This document shows, one piece after another, positions 9,485 to 20,465 of a stretch of DNA of 32,492 nucleotides (its first letter is position 1; each line of letters opens with the position of its first letter). A model generated the notes under the pieces. The model searched no databases. It was given only the letters and a program-made list of their open reading frames with translations, and had not been told where the DNA came from. A program made the translations under genes and the position numbers. The DNA is from Erythrobacter sp. HI0063 (GTDB lineage Bacteria; Pseudomonadota; Alphaproteobacteria; Sphingomonadales; Sphingomonadaceae): the NCBI RefSeq assembly GCF_001635685.1, contig NZ_LWFF01000321.1, positions 1 through 32,492 on the forward strand. Reading direction: 5' to 3'.

Positions 9485-9512
9485 CTTGCTTGCAAGAAAT
9501 GCAACCGCATTT
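9485..9512 (+). promoter_or_regulatory. Possible heat-shock (RpoH-type) promoter for the hairpin RNA
   Basis: CTTGCTT (9485-9491) is followed after 13 nt by CCGCATTT (9505-9512). This is close to the enteric sigma32 pattern CTTGAAA-N13-CCCCATNT. Transcription would begin near 9519, about 47 nt before the first of the hairpins at 9566-9777. Alphaproteobacterial RpoH sites vary and the -35 match is only partial, so this is a candidate based on pattern alone. Confidence 0.3.
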
Positions 9513-9565
9513 GGTGTTTTCTCACTTTCGTTCGCAGCGGTGCAACATTATTTCGCACTCCAGAC

Positions 9566-9777
9566 GCCGATCCGGTCCTCCCATTGCGATCGGCTCCTGC
9601 AGGAAAACCCGCTTCAAGGTGCATTGCGCCGGCGGCATCCTGGTCCTCCCTTGCGGGGCAAGAACGGTCGGAGCCTCCTCTCCCCCTGATGCCCGACCGG
9701 TCTCGCAAGGCGCTAGGCAGCGAGTAGAGACGCGGCCGCCGAACCCTCTCCCCCCTACCCCATCGGTGCCGCGTCTC
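9566..9777 (+). ncRNA. Candidate small RNA: four hairpins with C-rich anti-Shine-Dalgarno loops
   Basis: The 381-bp gap between the acyl-CoA synthetase and guaA has no plausible gene but holds four hairpins. Hairpin A has a 7-bp stem (9566-9572 with 9588-9594) and a loop containing CCTCCC. Hairpin B has stem pieces 9608-9612/9653-9657 and 9616-9619/9649-9652, with GGTCCTC in the loop. Hairpin C has a 7-bp stem (9665-9671 with 9693-9699) and a 21-nt loop containing CCTCCTCTCCCCC. Hairpin D has a 9-bp stem (9727-9735 with 9769-9777), a one-base bulge and six inner pairs, and a loop of almost pure C/T (CCCTCTCCCCCC). Read on the plus strand, these loops can pair with ribosome-binding sites, as in the Cuckoo/CcsR RNAs of alphaproteobacteria. 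On the minus strand the same loops are GGAGG-like and would lie in a guaA leader. The strand and ends are inferred. Confidence 0.45.
9570..9655 (+). repeat. Near-identical 19-nt repeats centred on GGTCCTCCC
   Basis: ATCCGGTCCTCCCATTGCG (9570-9588) and ATCCTGGTCCTCCCTTGCG (9637-9655) differ only by two one-base indels and lie 67 nt apart. Both contribute the CCTCCC segment to neighbouring hairpins. This suggests that the hairpin unit arose by duplication and that the C-rich core is what has been kept. Confidence 0.6.
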
Positions 9778-9802
9778 GAAAGCGCGTACGCCGCCTTGAT
9801 AT

Positions 9803-11368
9803 CTATTCGGGCAGGCCGCGGCGCTCGGCTTCGGCGCGCAGTTCGGTTTTCAAAAGCTTTCCGATATGGCTGCGCGGCATATCCTCGATGGCGTGCAATT
9901 GGGCGAGCCGCTGGGTCTTGCCGAGCCGGGCATTCACTGCGGCGAGGATCGTTTCCGTATCCCGCGCATCTGCGCCCAGCCGGACGAAGCCCACCGGTGT
10001 CTCGCCCCATTTGCGCGAAGGAACGCCAATGACTGCGGCTTCGGCGACGCCCGCTTCCTTCTCGAGCTCGGTTTCGAGATCGACGGGATAGATGTTGAAC
10101 CCGCCCGAAATGATCATATCCTTCGCGCGGCCGACCAGCTCGACGAAACCGTCCGCATCGACGCGCCCGATATCCCCCATCCGCTGCCAGACCTCTCCGG
10201 TTTTCGGATCGGTCCAATAGCCTTCCTGCGTCTTTCCGGGCTGGTTCCTGTAACCGCTCATCATCGTGGCGCTGCGGCCCACCAGATTGCCTGCCGTACC
10301 CGGCGGCGCTTCGCGATCGTCGTCGTCCAGCACTTTCACTTCGCTGCCCGGCGCAGGGCGACCGACCGTATGCAGCTTGTCGGGAAATTCATGCGCGGGC
10401 AGCAGGCAGACGAGGCCGCCTTCGGTCATCGAATAGATCTCGATCAGCGCGCCGGGCATGCGCGCCAAAACCTCGCGCTTCAACTCGGCGGAGAAGGGCG
10501 CACTGGTGCAGTATTTCAGGCGCAGCGCAGACAGGTCGGCATCGTCCAGCCCCGGCGCGTCCATCAGCCGCTGATACTGGACCGGGACCAGCATGGTGAC
10601 GGTGGTGCGATCCTGCTCCGCGTGGGCCAGCCACCGTCCGGCATCGAACTTGCCCACCACTCTCACCATTCCGCCCGCCAGCAGCGGGGCGAGGAAGGCG
10701 ACCATGGTGGTGTTGGAATAGAGCGGCGTCGATGCGAGCGCGCGCACCTCCAGCCCGCTCGCGCAATAGGAATTGGCGGTGGAAGCGAACTGCGTCCAGC
10801 GCATGCCGTGCGAATGGACGATGCCCTTGGGCGTGCCGGTGGTGCCGCTCGAATAGATGATGTTGAAGGCGTCTTTCGGCTCGGGCGCGAAGGCAGGGGC
10901 GCGCGTTCCGGCGGGTGCCATCCACTCGTCCAACCCTTCGTCGAGGACGATGCGCGTCAGCCCGGCAAAGCTGTCTTCACCCAACTCGCTCAGCTTGGCG
11001 CGGTCGATGAAGATATGCGCCGCGCCCGAATCGCGCGCCATTTCCGCTAATTGTTCGGCGCTGGCACTGGTCGTCAGCGGCGCGGCGACGCCGCCAGCCC
11101 GCACTGCCGCGAGGAAGACCAGCGCGTAGGGTATGGAGGAAGCGCCGAGGATCGCCACCGCCTGGCCGCGCTCCAATCCCTCTTCGACGAGCCGCGCCGC
11201 GATCCGCTCGATCCGGTCGGCCATCTCGGCCCAACTCAGCGCGCCGGTCTCGTCCCGCAAAGCGATTTGCTCCGGCTGCGCCTCGGCCCAGGCGGCCAGC
11301 GTCGCGGAAAAATCGCCGAAGGGTTCGGCGAGGCGGTCGGCAGTGGCCGGAATCGAAGTGTCTCCCAT
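9803..11368 (-). CDS. Class I adenylate-forming acyl-CoA synthetase
   Basis: This 521-aa ANL-superfamily enzyme would activate a carboxylic acid as acyl-AMP and transfer it to CoA. The AMP-binding P-loop is YSSGTTGTPKGIVHSH, followed by the A5 motif IEIYSMTEGG, the A7/A8 region MGDIGRVDADGFVELVGRAKDMI with GGFNIYP, and the C-terminal HIGKLLKTELR carrying the catalytic Lys. The order and length match fatty-acid or aryl-acid CoA ligases; the acyl specificity cannot be read by eye. The start at ATG 11368 is preceded by AGGG. The gene stands alone, with serine dehydratase upstream and the hairpin-rich gap downstream. A second ANL enzyme sits near 29 kb but is not a close copy. Confidence 0.92.
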   Translation of the reverse strand: MGDTSIPATADRLAEPFGDFSATLAAWAEAQPEQIALRDETGALSWAEMADRIERIAARLVEEGLERGQAVAILGASSIPYALVFLAAVRAGGVAAPLTTSASAEQLAEMARDSGAAHIFIDRAKLSELGEDSFAGLTRIVLDEGLDEWMAPAGTRAPAFAPEPKDAFNIIYSSGTTGTPKGIVHSHGMRWTQFASTANSYCASGLEVRALASTPLYSNTTMVAFLAPLLAGGMVRVVGKFDAGRWLAHAEQDRTTVTMLVPVQYQRLMDAPGLDDADLSALRLKYCTSAPFSAELKREVLARMPGALIEIYSMTEGGLVCLLPAHEFPDKLHTVGRPAPGSEVKVLDDDDREAPPGTAGNLVGRSATMMSGYRNQPGKTQEGYWTDPKTGEVWQRMGDIGRVDADGFVELVGRAKDMIISGGFNIYPVDLETELEKEAGVAEAAVIGVPSRKWGETPVGFVRLGADARDTETILAAVNARLGKTQRLAQLHAIEDMPRSHIGKLLKTELRAEAERRGLPE

Positions 11369-11460
11369 GCGCGCACCCTACCCGCTGGGCACGCCATGTC
11401 GAGCGTTTCAGCCGCAAAGCAGCAGAGCGCAGGCGACAGTCCGGCTGCGCACGATCGCCA

Positions 11461-15524
<4,064 letters not shown>

Positions 15525-15531
15525 GACCGGT

Positions 15532-16269
15532 TTGAAGAATCCGATCGCGCCGGGATCACAGGCCGAACAGGTCGGGCGCCTGCTCCTCGCGGGCGCGCTG
15601 GTGCTGTTCCTGCCGCTGATCCCGTTTGGCGCGTATCTGCTCTATCCCTTCGTCATCCTGACGACGTGGTTCCACGAAATGGCGCACGGGCTGGCGGCGA
15701 TGCTGGTGGGCTGGGATTTCCAGCGGCTGGTGATCCTGCCCGACGGATCGGGCTTCGCCGAAAGCTTCACGCCGATCGAGGCCGGACGCCTCAAGCGCGC
15801 GGTCGTCGCGGCGGCGGGACCGCTTGGGCCTACTGTCGTGGGCTCGCTGCTGATCCTCGCCTCGGGCCGCCGCCGCAGCTGGCGCCCGGCGCTTTATGCG
15901 CTGGCCGGGGCGCTGATCGTTTCCACTTTCATCTGGGTGCGCAGTCCGGTGGGCGTGATCGTCCTGCCGCTCGTGGCGCTGATCCTCGTGGGTATCGCGC
16001 GCAGCGACAGGCCCAATCTCGAACGCTTCACGCTGCAATTCCTAGGCATTCTCGCCGCGCTCAGCATGCTGCGCGACTGGAATTACCTCTTCACCGAAAG
16101 CGCAGTGATCGGCGGGCGCCGCGTCCTGTCGGACACCGGCGCGATCGAGGCCGCGCTGGTCCTGCCGCACTGGGTCTGGGCGGGGCTGATCACGCTTCTG
16201 TCGGCACTCGCGATCGGAGCGAGCCTCAAGCACGCCCTCAAGGAAGACGGCAGTACCGCCCGCTTATAG
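15532..16269 (+). CDS. M50B-like membrane metalloprotease
   Basis: A 245-aa polytopic membrane protein with the zinc-protease motif HEMAH at residues 48-52, embedded in TTWFHEMAHGLAAMLVGW. This fits the Peptidase_M50B-like family (PF13398), relatives of site-2 proteases. About six hydrophobic segments are visible, and AAGPLGPTVVGS resembles the conserved second zinc-site region of the family. The start is TTG 15532, the only start codon upstream of the first membrane helix, with GAG just before it. It is 7 bp after the gyrB stop, so it is read from the same transcript. The substrate is unknown. The gene ends tail to tail with the next one, with a 3-bp gap. Confidence 0.82.
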   Translation: MKNPIAPGSQAEQVGRLLLAGALVLFLPLIPFGAYLLYPFVILTTWFHEMAHGLAAMLVGWDFQRLVILPDGSGFAESFTPIEAGRLKRAVVAAAGPLGPTVVGSLLILASGRRRSWRPALYALAGALIVSTFIWVRSPVGVIVLPLVALILVGIARSDRPNLERFTLQFLGILAALSMLRDWNYLFTESAVIGGRRVLSDTGAIEAALVLPHWVWAGLITLLSALAIGASLKHALKEDGSTARL

Positions 16270-16272
16270 CGC

Positions 16273-16938
16273 TCAGTCCGGGCGCACCGGGCGACCGTTC
16301 GCGGTCATGCTGGCGGTATCGGCATCGCCGAAACTTTCGCCGTTATGGTCTGCGATCCCGTCGCTCGTCCCATCGGCGCGATCGGTAGTGACCGAAGTCT
16401 CCTCGACCGCATCGGCGACCAGCTCGTCATAGAGCTTCTCGTAATGGTTGAGCGCCCGGCGCATTTCCTCGGTCGTGGCGTCTCCGCGCTTTTCGGCAAT
16501 GTCGTGCCCGTCGCGATAGTGGCGCGCCACAGTGCCGTGATCGACTGTCAGATCTTCATAACGCCGGTCGAAATCGCCCATCGGATAGCCGCGCGTATCC
16601 ATCATGTTCGCGAGCAGGCGATCGCCGCGCAGCACTGCTTCGGCCGGACTATCGACGAACAGCGCCTTCACATCCTTCCACTCGGCGGCGAAGCGATCGC
16701 GTTCGGCCACCGTCAGCGGGCGAATGTCGAATTCCGCCACGCGCTTCTGGCGCTCTTCCAGATTGCGCTCCGCATCGCTGCGCCCGCCGACGCTGTCGAC
16801 CGTGCGGTCGTATTCGTCGCCGAACTTTTCGCGCAGCTGATTGGTCTTGCGGCGCCGCAGGACGAACCAGATGATGGCGAACACCGCGATCACCACGGCA
16901 ATCACGACAAGCAATTGGATAAGTTCGGCTTCCTGCAT
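16273..16938 (-). CDS. Single-pass membrane protein of unknown function
   Basis: The 221-aa protein begins with one transmembrane helix (IQLLVVIAVVIAVFAIIW) followed by basic residues RRRK, so the long hydrophilic part is probably cytoplasmic. That part is alpha-helical and charged, with LREKFGDEYDRTVD, ERNLEERQKRVAEF and a conserved-looking MDTRGYPMGDFDRRYEDL. It ends in a low-complexity acidic tail. Similar proteins are common in sphingomonads as hypotheticals. ATG 16938 is supported by AGGAG a few bases upstream, within the preceding in-frame codons. It is the last gene of a minus-strand run and is separated from the upstream DUF1295-like gene by about 87 bp containing a hairpin. Confidence 0.78.
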   Translation of the reverse strand: MQEAELIQLLVVIAVVIAVFAIIWFVLRRRKTNQLREKFGDEYDRTVDSVGGRSDAERNLEERQKRVAEFDIRPLTVAERDRFAAEWKDVKALFVDSPAEAVLRGDRLLANMMDTRGYPMGDFDRRYEDLTVDHGTVARHYRDGHDIAEKRGDATTEEMRRALNHYEKLYDELVADAVEETSVTTDRADGTSDGIADHNGESFGDADTASMTANGRPVRPD

Positions 16939-16995
16939 GGCAACTCTCCTCATGCGCCGCCATCCGCCAGCGCTCGGGAGCAATACGCGCCATAT

Positions 16996-17013
16996 GGGTG
17001 GAGCGTTCCACCC
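16996..17013 (-). terminator. Hairpin after the DUF1295-like gene
   Basis: GGGTGGA (16996-17002) and TCCACCC (17007-17013) form a perfect 7-bp stem with a 4-nt loop. It begins 13 bp after the stop of the DUF1295-like gene on the minus strand. No T-tract follows. It may mark the end of the long upstream transcription unit or act as a processing point. Confidence 0.4.
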
Positions 17014-17025
17014 GCCCCTGAGCGG

Positions 17026-17640
17026 TCAGCGGGCCGAGCGTGCGCGTAGCGCCAGCCAGGTCGCCAGGATCGGTCCGATCGCGGTCCACGCTGCAACCCA
17101 CCAGCCCGCGCTGGCGGAAGCGATCCAAAGGCCCCACCAGACCAGCGCCATACCCCATCGCGCGCGTCCTGCCGGTTTGCGCGCCCGCAGCGCGTCGAGC
17201 AGGAAGCCGAGCACGTAGATCCCCAGCCCGACCAGCGAGAGCCCGCTGACCGGCTCGATCGAAGAAGCCTGGATGATCCCGTATTGGGCCGGGCTCGCGA
17301 CGAGGAACAGCAGCAGCGCCCGCCCAAGGACGCGAAGCACCGCCTGGATCATAGGCGGCGAGGTTTCGCCTGCCGAAACGCCCATCGCCCCGGCTGCCTG
17401 GGCCGTAAAACGCACCGACACCGCAACCCAGAGTCCCCAGGCCACGGCCATACCCGCAAGCTGATTGGCAAGCGGTGCGGGCGCGGCCAGCTGGAACCAG
17501 CTCGTCCCGGCGAGCACGACGATTCCCAAGCCCCAGGCCGCCTGCCCGAAAGCGAGGCGCGGCGCGAAGACGCCCAGAATCAGGGCCAGCCCCAACAGGA
17601 TCGCCGCATTCGCGATTACGGATTCAAGTACGATCGCCAT
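17026..17640 (-). CDS. DUF1295-like membrane protein lacking the RHPNY core
   Basis: A 204-aa membrane protein with about six hydrophobic helices. Its second half aligns by eye with DUF1295 (PF06966, steroid 5-alpha-reductase relatives): GLGIYVLGFLLDALRA, then WWGLWIASASAGWW and TAIGPILATWLALR. In normal DUF1295 proteins about 25-30 residues lie between these blocks and include GLWRYSRHPNYFGE, thought to contact NADPH. Here only RKPAGRARWGMA remains, so the reductase core seems to be missing. ATG 17640 lies inside the 3' end of the acyltransferase gene (17-bp overlap), indicating translational coupling. It may be a non-catalytic derivative, or the family match may be only structural. Confidence 0.7.
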   Translation of the reverse strand: MAIVLESVIANAAILLGLALILGVFAPRLAFGQAAWGLGIVVLAGTSWFQLAAPAPLANQLAGMAVAWGLWVAVSVRFTAQAAGAMGVSAGETSPPMIQAVLRVLGRALLLFLVASPAQYGIIQASSIEPVSGLSLVGLGIYVLGFLLDALRARKPAGRARWGMALVWWGLWIASASAGWWVAAWTAIGPILATWLALRARSAR

Positions 17641-18265
17641 AATTCTCCCCTCGTGCGACGTCCGGCCCGCCCATCATCCGCGCGCTCTCTTCCAAAGCGA
17701 GAAATCGCGCGCAATCGGGCCGCTTCTCCCTGTAGAAGCTGGCGAGTTTTGCAAGATCGGCACTATAATCGCCGCTCGGCCATAACGGCTCGCCGATCCC
17801 GCCGCGCAAATTCTCGTGATCGACCCAAGCGGGCACGATCGGAACGTTCGCCGCCATCGCGATGTGATAGAAGCCACTCTTCCATTCGCCCGATCCACTA
17901 CGCGATCCTTCGGGCGCAATCACCAGCGCGAGTTCGTCGGCTTGATCGAAAGCCTCGGCGATCTGCTGGACATAATTCCCGCCGCGCCGGCCGCGTTCGA
18001 TCGAAATCCCGCCCATATCGCGCATGAAGCCGCCCATCGGCCATTTGAACAGCGTGTGCTTGCCGATGAAACCGGGCGGAATGCCCATTCTCTGCGCCGC
18101 GCCCAGCACGAAGATGAAATCCCAGTTCGACGTATGCGGCGCGCCGAGGATCACGCATTTGCGCACATCCGGCGCCGCCCCCTCGAACCGCCAGCCCTTC
18201 CAGCGATAGAGACCAAGCAGAATACGCCAGACGAGGCGGGATAGGAGCGAGGGTTTGCGGGTCAT
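17624..18265 (-). CDS. 1-acyl-glycerol-3-phosphate acyltransferase-like protein
   Basis: A 213-aa member of the PlsC/lysophospholipid acyltransferase superfamily, which transfers acyl chains to lysophospholipids or related acceptors at the inner membrane. The catalytic motif is HTSNWD (the HX4D box) in LGAPHTSNWDFIFVLGAA. Next come GFIGKHTLFKWPMG and GGISIERGRRG (acceptor-binding region), then the APEGSRS box (PEGTR-type) and VPIVPAWVDH. No long transmembrane helix is present beyond the hydrophobic N-terminal segment. ATG 18265 is clear. It lies 33 bp downstream of mccB and overlaps the next gene by 17 bp, so it belongs to the same minus-strand unit. Confidence 0.88.
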   Translation of the reverse strand: MTRKPSLLSRLVWRILLGLYRWKGWRFEGAAPDVRKCVILGAPHTSNWDFIFVLGAAQRMGIPPGFIGKHTLFKWPMGGFMRDMGGISIERGRRGGNYVQQIAEAFDQADELALVIAPEGSRSGSGEWKSGFYHIAMAANVPIVPAWVDHENLRGGIGEPLWPSGDYSADLAKLASFYREKRPDCARFLALEESARMMGGPDVARGENYGDRT

Positions 18266-18298
18266 CGCCGCGACCTCGGATGGGATGTCACCTTCCGA

Positions 18299-19906
18299 TC
18301 ACATCCTGAACACGCCGAAGGCCGGGCGTTCGGCGATCGGGGCTTCGAGGCTGGCGGACAGGGCCAGCGCCAGCACGTCGCGGGTCTGGGCGGGGTCGAT
18401 CACGCCATCGTCCCACAGGCGGGCGGTGGCGTAGTAGGGATTGCCCTCGTCCTCGTATTTCTGACGGATCGGGGCCTTGAAGGCTTCGGCCTCTTCCTCG
18501 CTCCAGCTGTCGGCGTCGCGATGGACGGTGGCGAGGACGCTTGCCGCCTGTTCGCCGCCCATCACCGAAATGCGCGCATTGGGCCAGGTGAAAAGGAAAC
18601 GCGGGCTATAGGCGCGGCCGCACATGCCGTAATTGCCTGCGCCGAACGATCCGCCGATCACGACGGTCAGCTTGGGCACGGTCGCGGTGGCAACCGCGGT
18701 CACCAGCTTGGCACCGTGCTTGGCGATGCCTTCCGCCTCGTATTTCCCGCCGACCATGAAGCCGGATATGTTCTGGAGGAACAGCAGCGGGATGCGTCGC
18801 TGGCAGGCCAGTTCGATGAAATGCGCGCCCTTCTGCGCGCTCTCGGAAAACAGCACGCCGTTATTGGCGAGAATCGCGACCGGCATACCCCAGATATGCG
18901 CGAAACCGCAGACCAGCGTGCTTCCGTATTGCGCCTTGAACTCGTGGAACTCGCTGCCGTCCACGATCCGCGCGATCACCTCGTGCACGTCGTAGGGCGC
19001 GCGTACGTCATCGGGGATCAGGGCATAGAGATCTTCCGCGTCGAATTTGGGCGCGCGGGGTTCCTTTATCGCGATATCCGTGGCCGCACCGGTATTGGCG
19101 CCGAGATGCGACACGATATCGCGCACGATGGTGAGCGCGTGTTCGTCGTTCTCTGCGAGGTGATCGACCACGCCGCTCTTCTTGGCGTGAAGGTCCCCGC
19201 CGCCCAGATCCTCGGCGCTGATCTCTTCGCCCGTCGCGGCTTTCACCAGCGGCGGCCCGGCCAGGAAGATCGTGCCCTGTTCGCGCACGATCACCGTCTC
19301 GTCGCTCATCGCGGGCACATAGGCCCCGCCCGCCGTGCAGCTGCCCATCACGCAGGCGATCTGCGGAATGCCGAGCGCGGACATATTGGCCTGATTGAAG
19401 AAGATGCGCCCGAAATGATCGCGGTCGGGGAAGACCTCGGCCTGATAGGGCAGGTTCGCGCCGCCGCTATCGACCAGATAGATGCAGGGCAGGCGGTTCT
19501 GTTCGGCGATCTCCTGGGCGCGGAGATGCTTCTTGACCGTCATCGGGTAATAGCTGCCGCCCTTCACCGTCGGATCGTTGCAGACGATCATCACCTGCCG
19601 CCCCGAAACGCGCCCGATCCCGCAGATCATAGAGGCGCCGGACACATCGCCCTCATACATCCCGTTCGCGGCCAATTGCCCGATTTCGAGGAAGGGCGAG
19701 CCGGGATCGAGCAGCCGCTCCACTCGCTCGCGCGGAAGCAGCTTGCCGCGCGACACATGCCGTTCGCGATGCCGCTCGGACCCGCCCAGCGCCGCTTCGG
19801 CGACCTTCGCGCGCAGGTCTTGGGCCAGCGCACGGTTGTGATCGAAGCGCGCCTTGGCATCGGGCGCCTCGCGGTCGAGCTTGGTGGTGAGAGTGGGTGC
19901 GGTCAT
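18299..19906 (-). CDS. mccB: Methylcrotonoyl-CoA carboxylase, carboxyltransferase (beta) subunit
   Basis: This is the biotin-dependent carboxyltransferase that makes 3-methylglutaconyl-CoA in leucine degradation. At 535 aa the length is exactly that of MCC beta chains. The crotonase-like N- and C-domains are intact: [28 protein letters not shown] (residues 165 onward) is very characteristic of MCC rather than propionyl-CoA carboxylase. [13 protein letters not shown] and [18 protein letters not shown] are the glycine-rich oxyanion loops. The start is ATG 19906, whose ATG overlaps the stop of the upstream small gene (ATGA). ivd, the preceding step, lies in the same unit. The biotin-carrying alpha subunit is not seen in this window, so it must be elsewhere. 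Confidence 0.93.
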   Translation of the reverse strand: MTAPTLTTKLDREAPDAKARFDHNRALAQDLRAKVAEAALGGSERHRERHVSRGKLLPRERVERLLDPGSPFLEIGQLAANGMYEGDVSGASMICGIGRVSGRQVMIVCNDPTVKGGSYYPMTVKKHLRAQEIAEQNRLPCIYLVDSGGANLPYQAEVFPDRDHFGRIFFNQANMSALGIPQIACVMGSCTAGGAYVPAMSDETVIVREQGTIFLAGPPLVKAATGEEISAEDLGGGDLHAKKSGVVDHLAENDEHALTIVRDIVSHLGANTGAATDIAIKEPRAPKFDAEDLYALIPDDVRAPYDVHEVIARIVDGSEFHEFKAQYGSTLVCGFAHIWGMPVAILANNGVLFSESAQKGAHFIELACQRRIPLLFLQNISGFMVGGKYEAEGIAKHGAKLVTAVATATVPKLTVVIGGSFGAGNYGMCGRAYSPRFLFTWPNARISVMGGEQAASVLATVHRDADSWSEEEAEAFKAPIRQKYEDEGNPYYATARLWDDGVIDPAQTRDVLALALSASLEAPIAERPAFGVFRM

Positions 19907-20076
19907 TGAGCCTCTACGTTCGAGTGTCGAATTGCCCAATGCCGCCATGCGACCGAAAAGACAAACAGAGCGAACCCCGACTGCAAGAGCCAGGGGATCA
20001 GAAATTCCTCAAAGCCGATCGGCATGGTATATCCATTTACGACGACATTGGACGCCATGATAGCTTTGCCGAGCAT
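19903..20076 (-). CDS. Small single-pass membrane protein coupled to mccB
   Basis: A short frame beginning at ATG 20076 encodes 57 residues; in-frame ATGs at 20058 and 20025 would give 51 or 40. The core is [20 protein letters not shown], a good transmembrane helix, followed by basic RHWAIRHSN, so the C-terminus is likely cytoplasmic. Its TGA overlaps the mccB ATG as ATGA, the classical sign of translational coupling, and this is the main argument that it is real. It is preceded by phnA-like and ivd in the same orientation. Ribosome-binding sites are weak for all three starts; the best (GGA) precedes ATG 20025. I recognise no family. It may be a regulator or membrane anchor for the carboxylase, but that is speculation. 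Confidence 0.6.
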   Translation of the reverse strand: MLGKAIMASNVVVNGYTMPIGFEEFLIPWLLQSGFALFVFSVAWRHWAIRHSNVEAQ

Positions 20077-20111
20077 GATCGCCGATCGCGCGGGCAGCGC
20101 CTAGCGGTCCC

Positions 20112-20130
20112 CCTCCCCGTTCCGGGGAGG
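20112..20130. repeat. 8-bp hairpin in the phnA-like/small gene gap
   Basis: CCTCCCCG (20112-20119) and CGGGGAGG (20123-20130) form a perfect 8-bp stem with a 3-nt loop. It lies between the phnA-like gene and the small membrane protein gene, both on the minus strand. There is no T-tract on that strand. It resembles the GC-rich intergenic palindromes often repeated in sphingomonad genomes, and could also tune expression between the two halves of the operon. Confidence 0.5.
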
Positions 20131-20159
20131 ATTCAGGTCTTCCGCGCTACCATCGGTTC

Positions 20160-20465
20160 TCACCGCTTCTTCACGAATTCGGCGCGCAGGACGAGGCCCT
20201 TGATGCCGGGGTATTTGCAGTCGATCTCCTGCGCGTCGCCGGTTAAGCGGATCGACTTGATCAGCGTGCCCTGCTTCAGCGTCTGGCCCGCGCCCTTGAC
20301 CTCCAGATCCTTGATCAGCGTCACCTGATCGCCGTCGGCAAGCAGGTTGCCGACCGCATCGCGCACTTCAACGGTGTCCGCCGCAGCCTGCTTTGCTGCG
20401 AGTTCGGAAGCGGGCATCCAGTCGCCGCTCTCCTCGTCGTAGACGTAGTCTTCGTCGGCGCTCAC
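20160..20465 (-). CDS. PhnA/YjdM-family protein without the zinc ribbon
   Basis: A 101-aa homologue of the PhnA (YjdM) family, originally named for alkylphosphonate utilisation but of uncertain role. The C-terminal domain is well conserved: VRDAVGNLLADGDQVTLIKD, then VKGAGQTLKQGT, IDCKYPGIKGL and the ending LRAEFVKKR. The N-terminal zinc ribbon of E. coli YjdM (two CxxC pairs) is replaced by DYVYDEESGDWMPASEL, with no Cys. The start is GTG 20465, which overlaps the ivd TGA as GTGA, so it is translated from the ivd message. It is not part of a phn operon here; its link to leucine degradation is positional. Confidence 0.88.
   Translation of the reverse strand: MSADEDYVYDEESGDWMPASELAAKQAAADTVEVRDAVGNLLADGDQVTLIKDLEVKGAGQTLKQGTLIKSIRLTGDAQEIDCKYPGIKGLVLRAEFVKKR

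Noticed and set aside
9566-9777. The structured gap as SRP RNA, 6S RNA or RNase P RNA
   Set aside because: The conserved SRP GGAAGGAAGC loop is absent, the RNase P core segments are absent, and the structure is a row of separate hairpins, unlike the single long bulged hairpin of 6S RNA.
9422-9802. A purine riboswitch for guaA
   Set aside because: I could not find the three-way junction core of purine riboswitches on the minus strand.
18521-19909. A 462-codon plus-strand open frame antisense to mccB
   Set aside because: mccB on the other strand has full length and all motifs; the antisense translation shows no domain structure.
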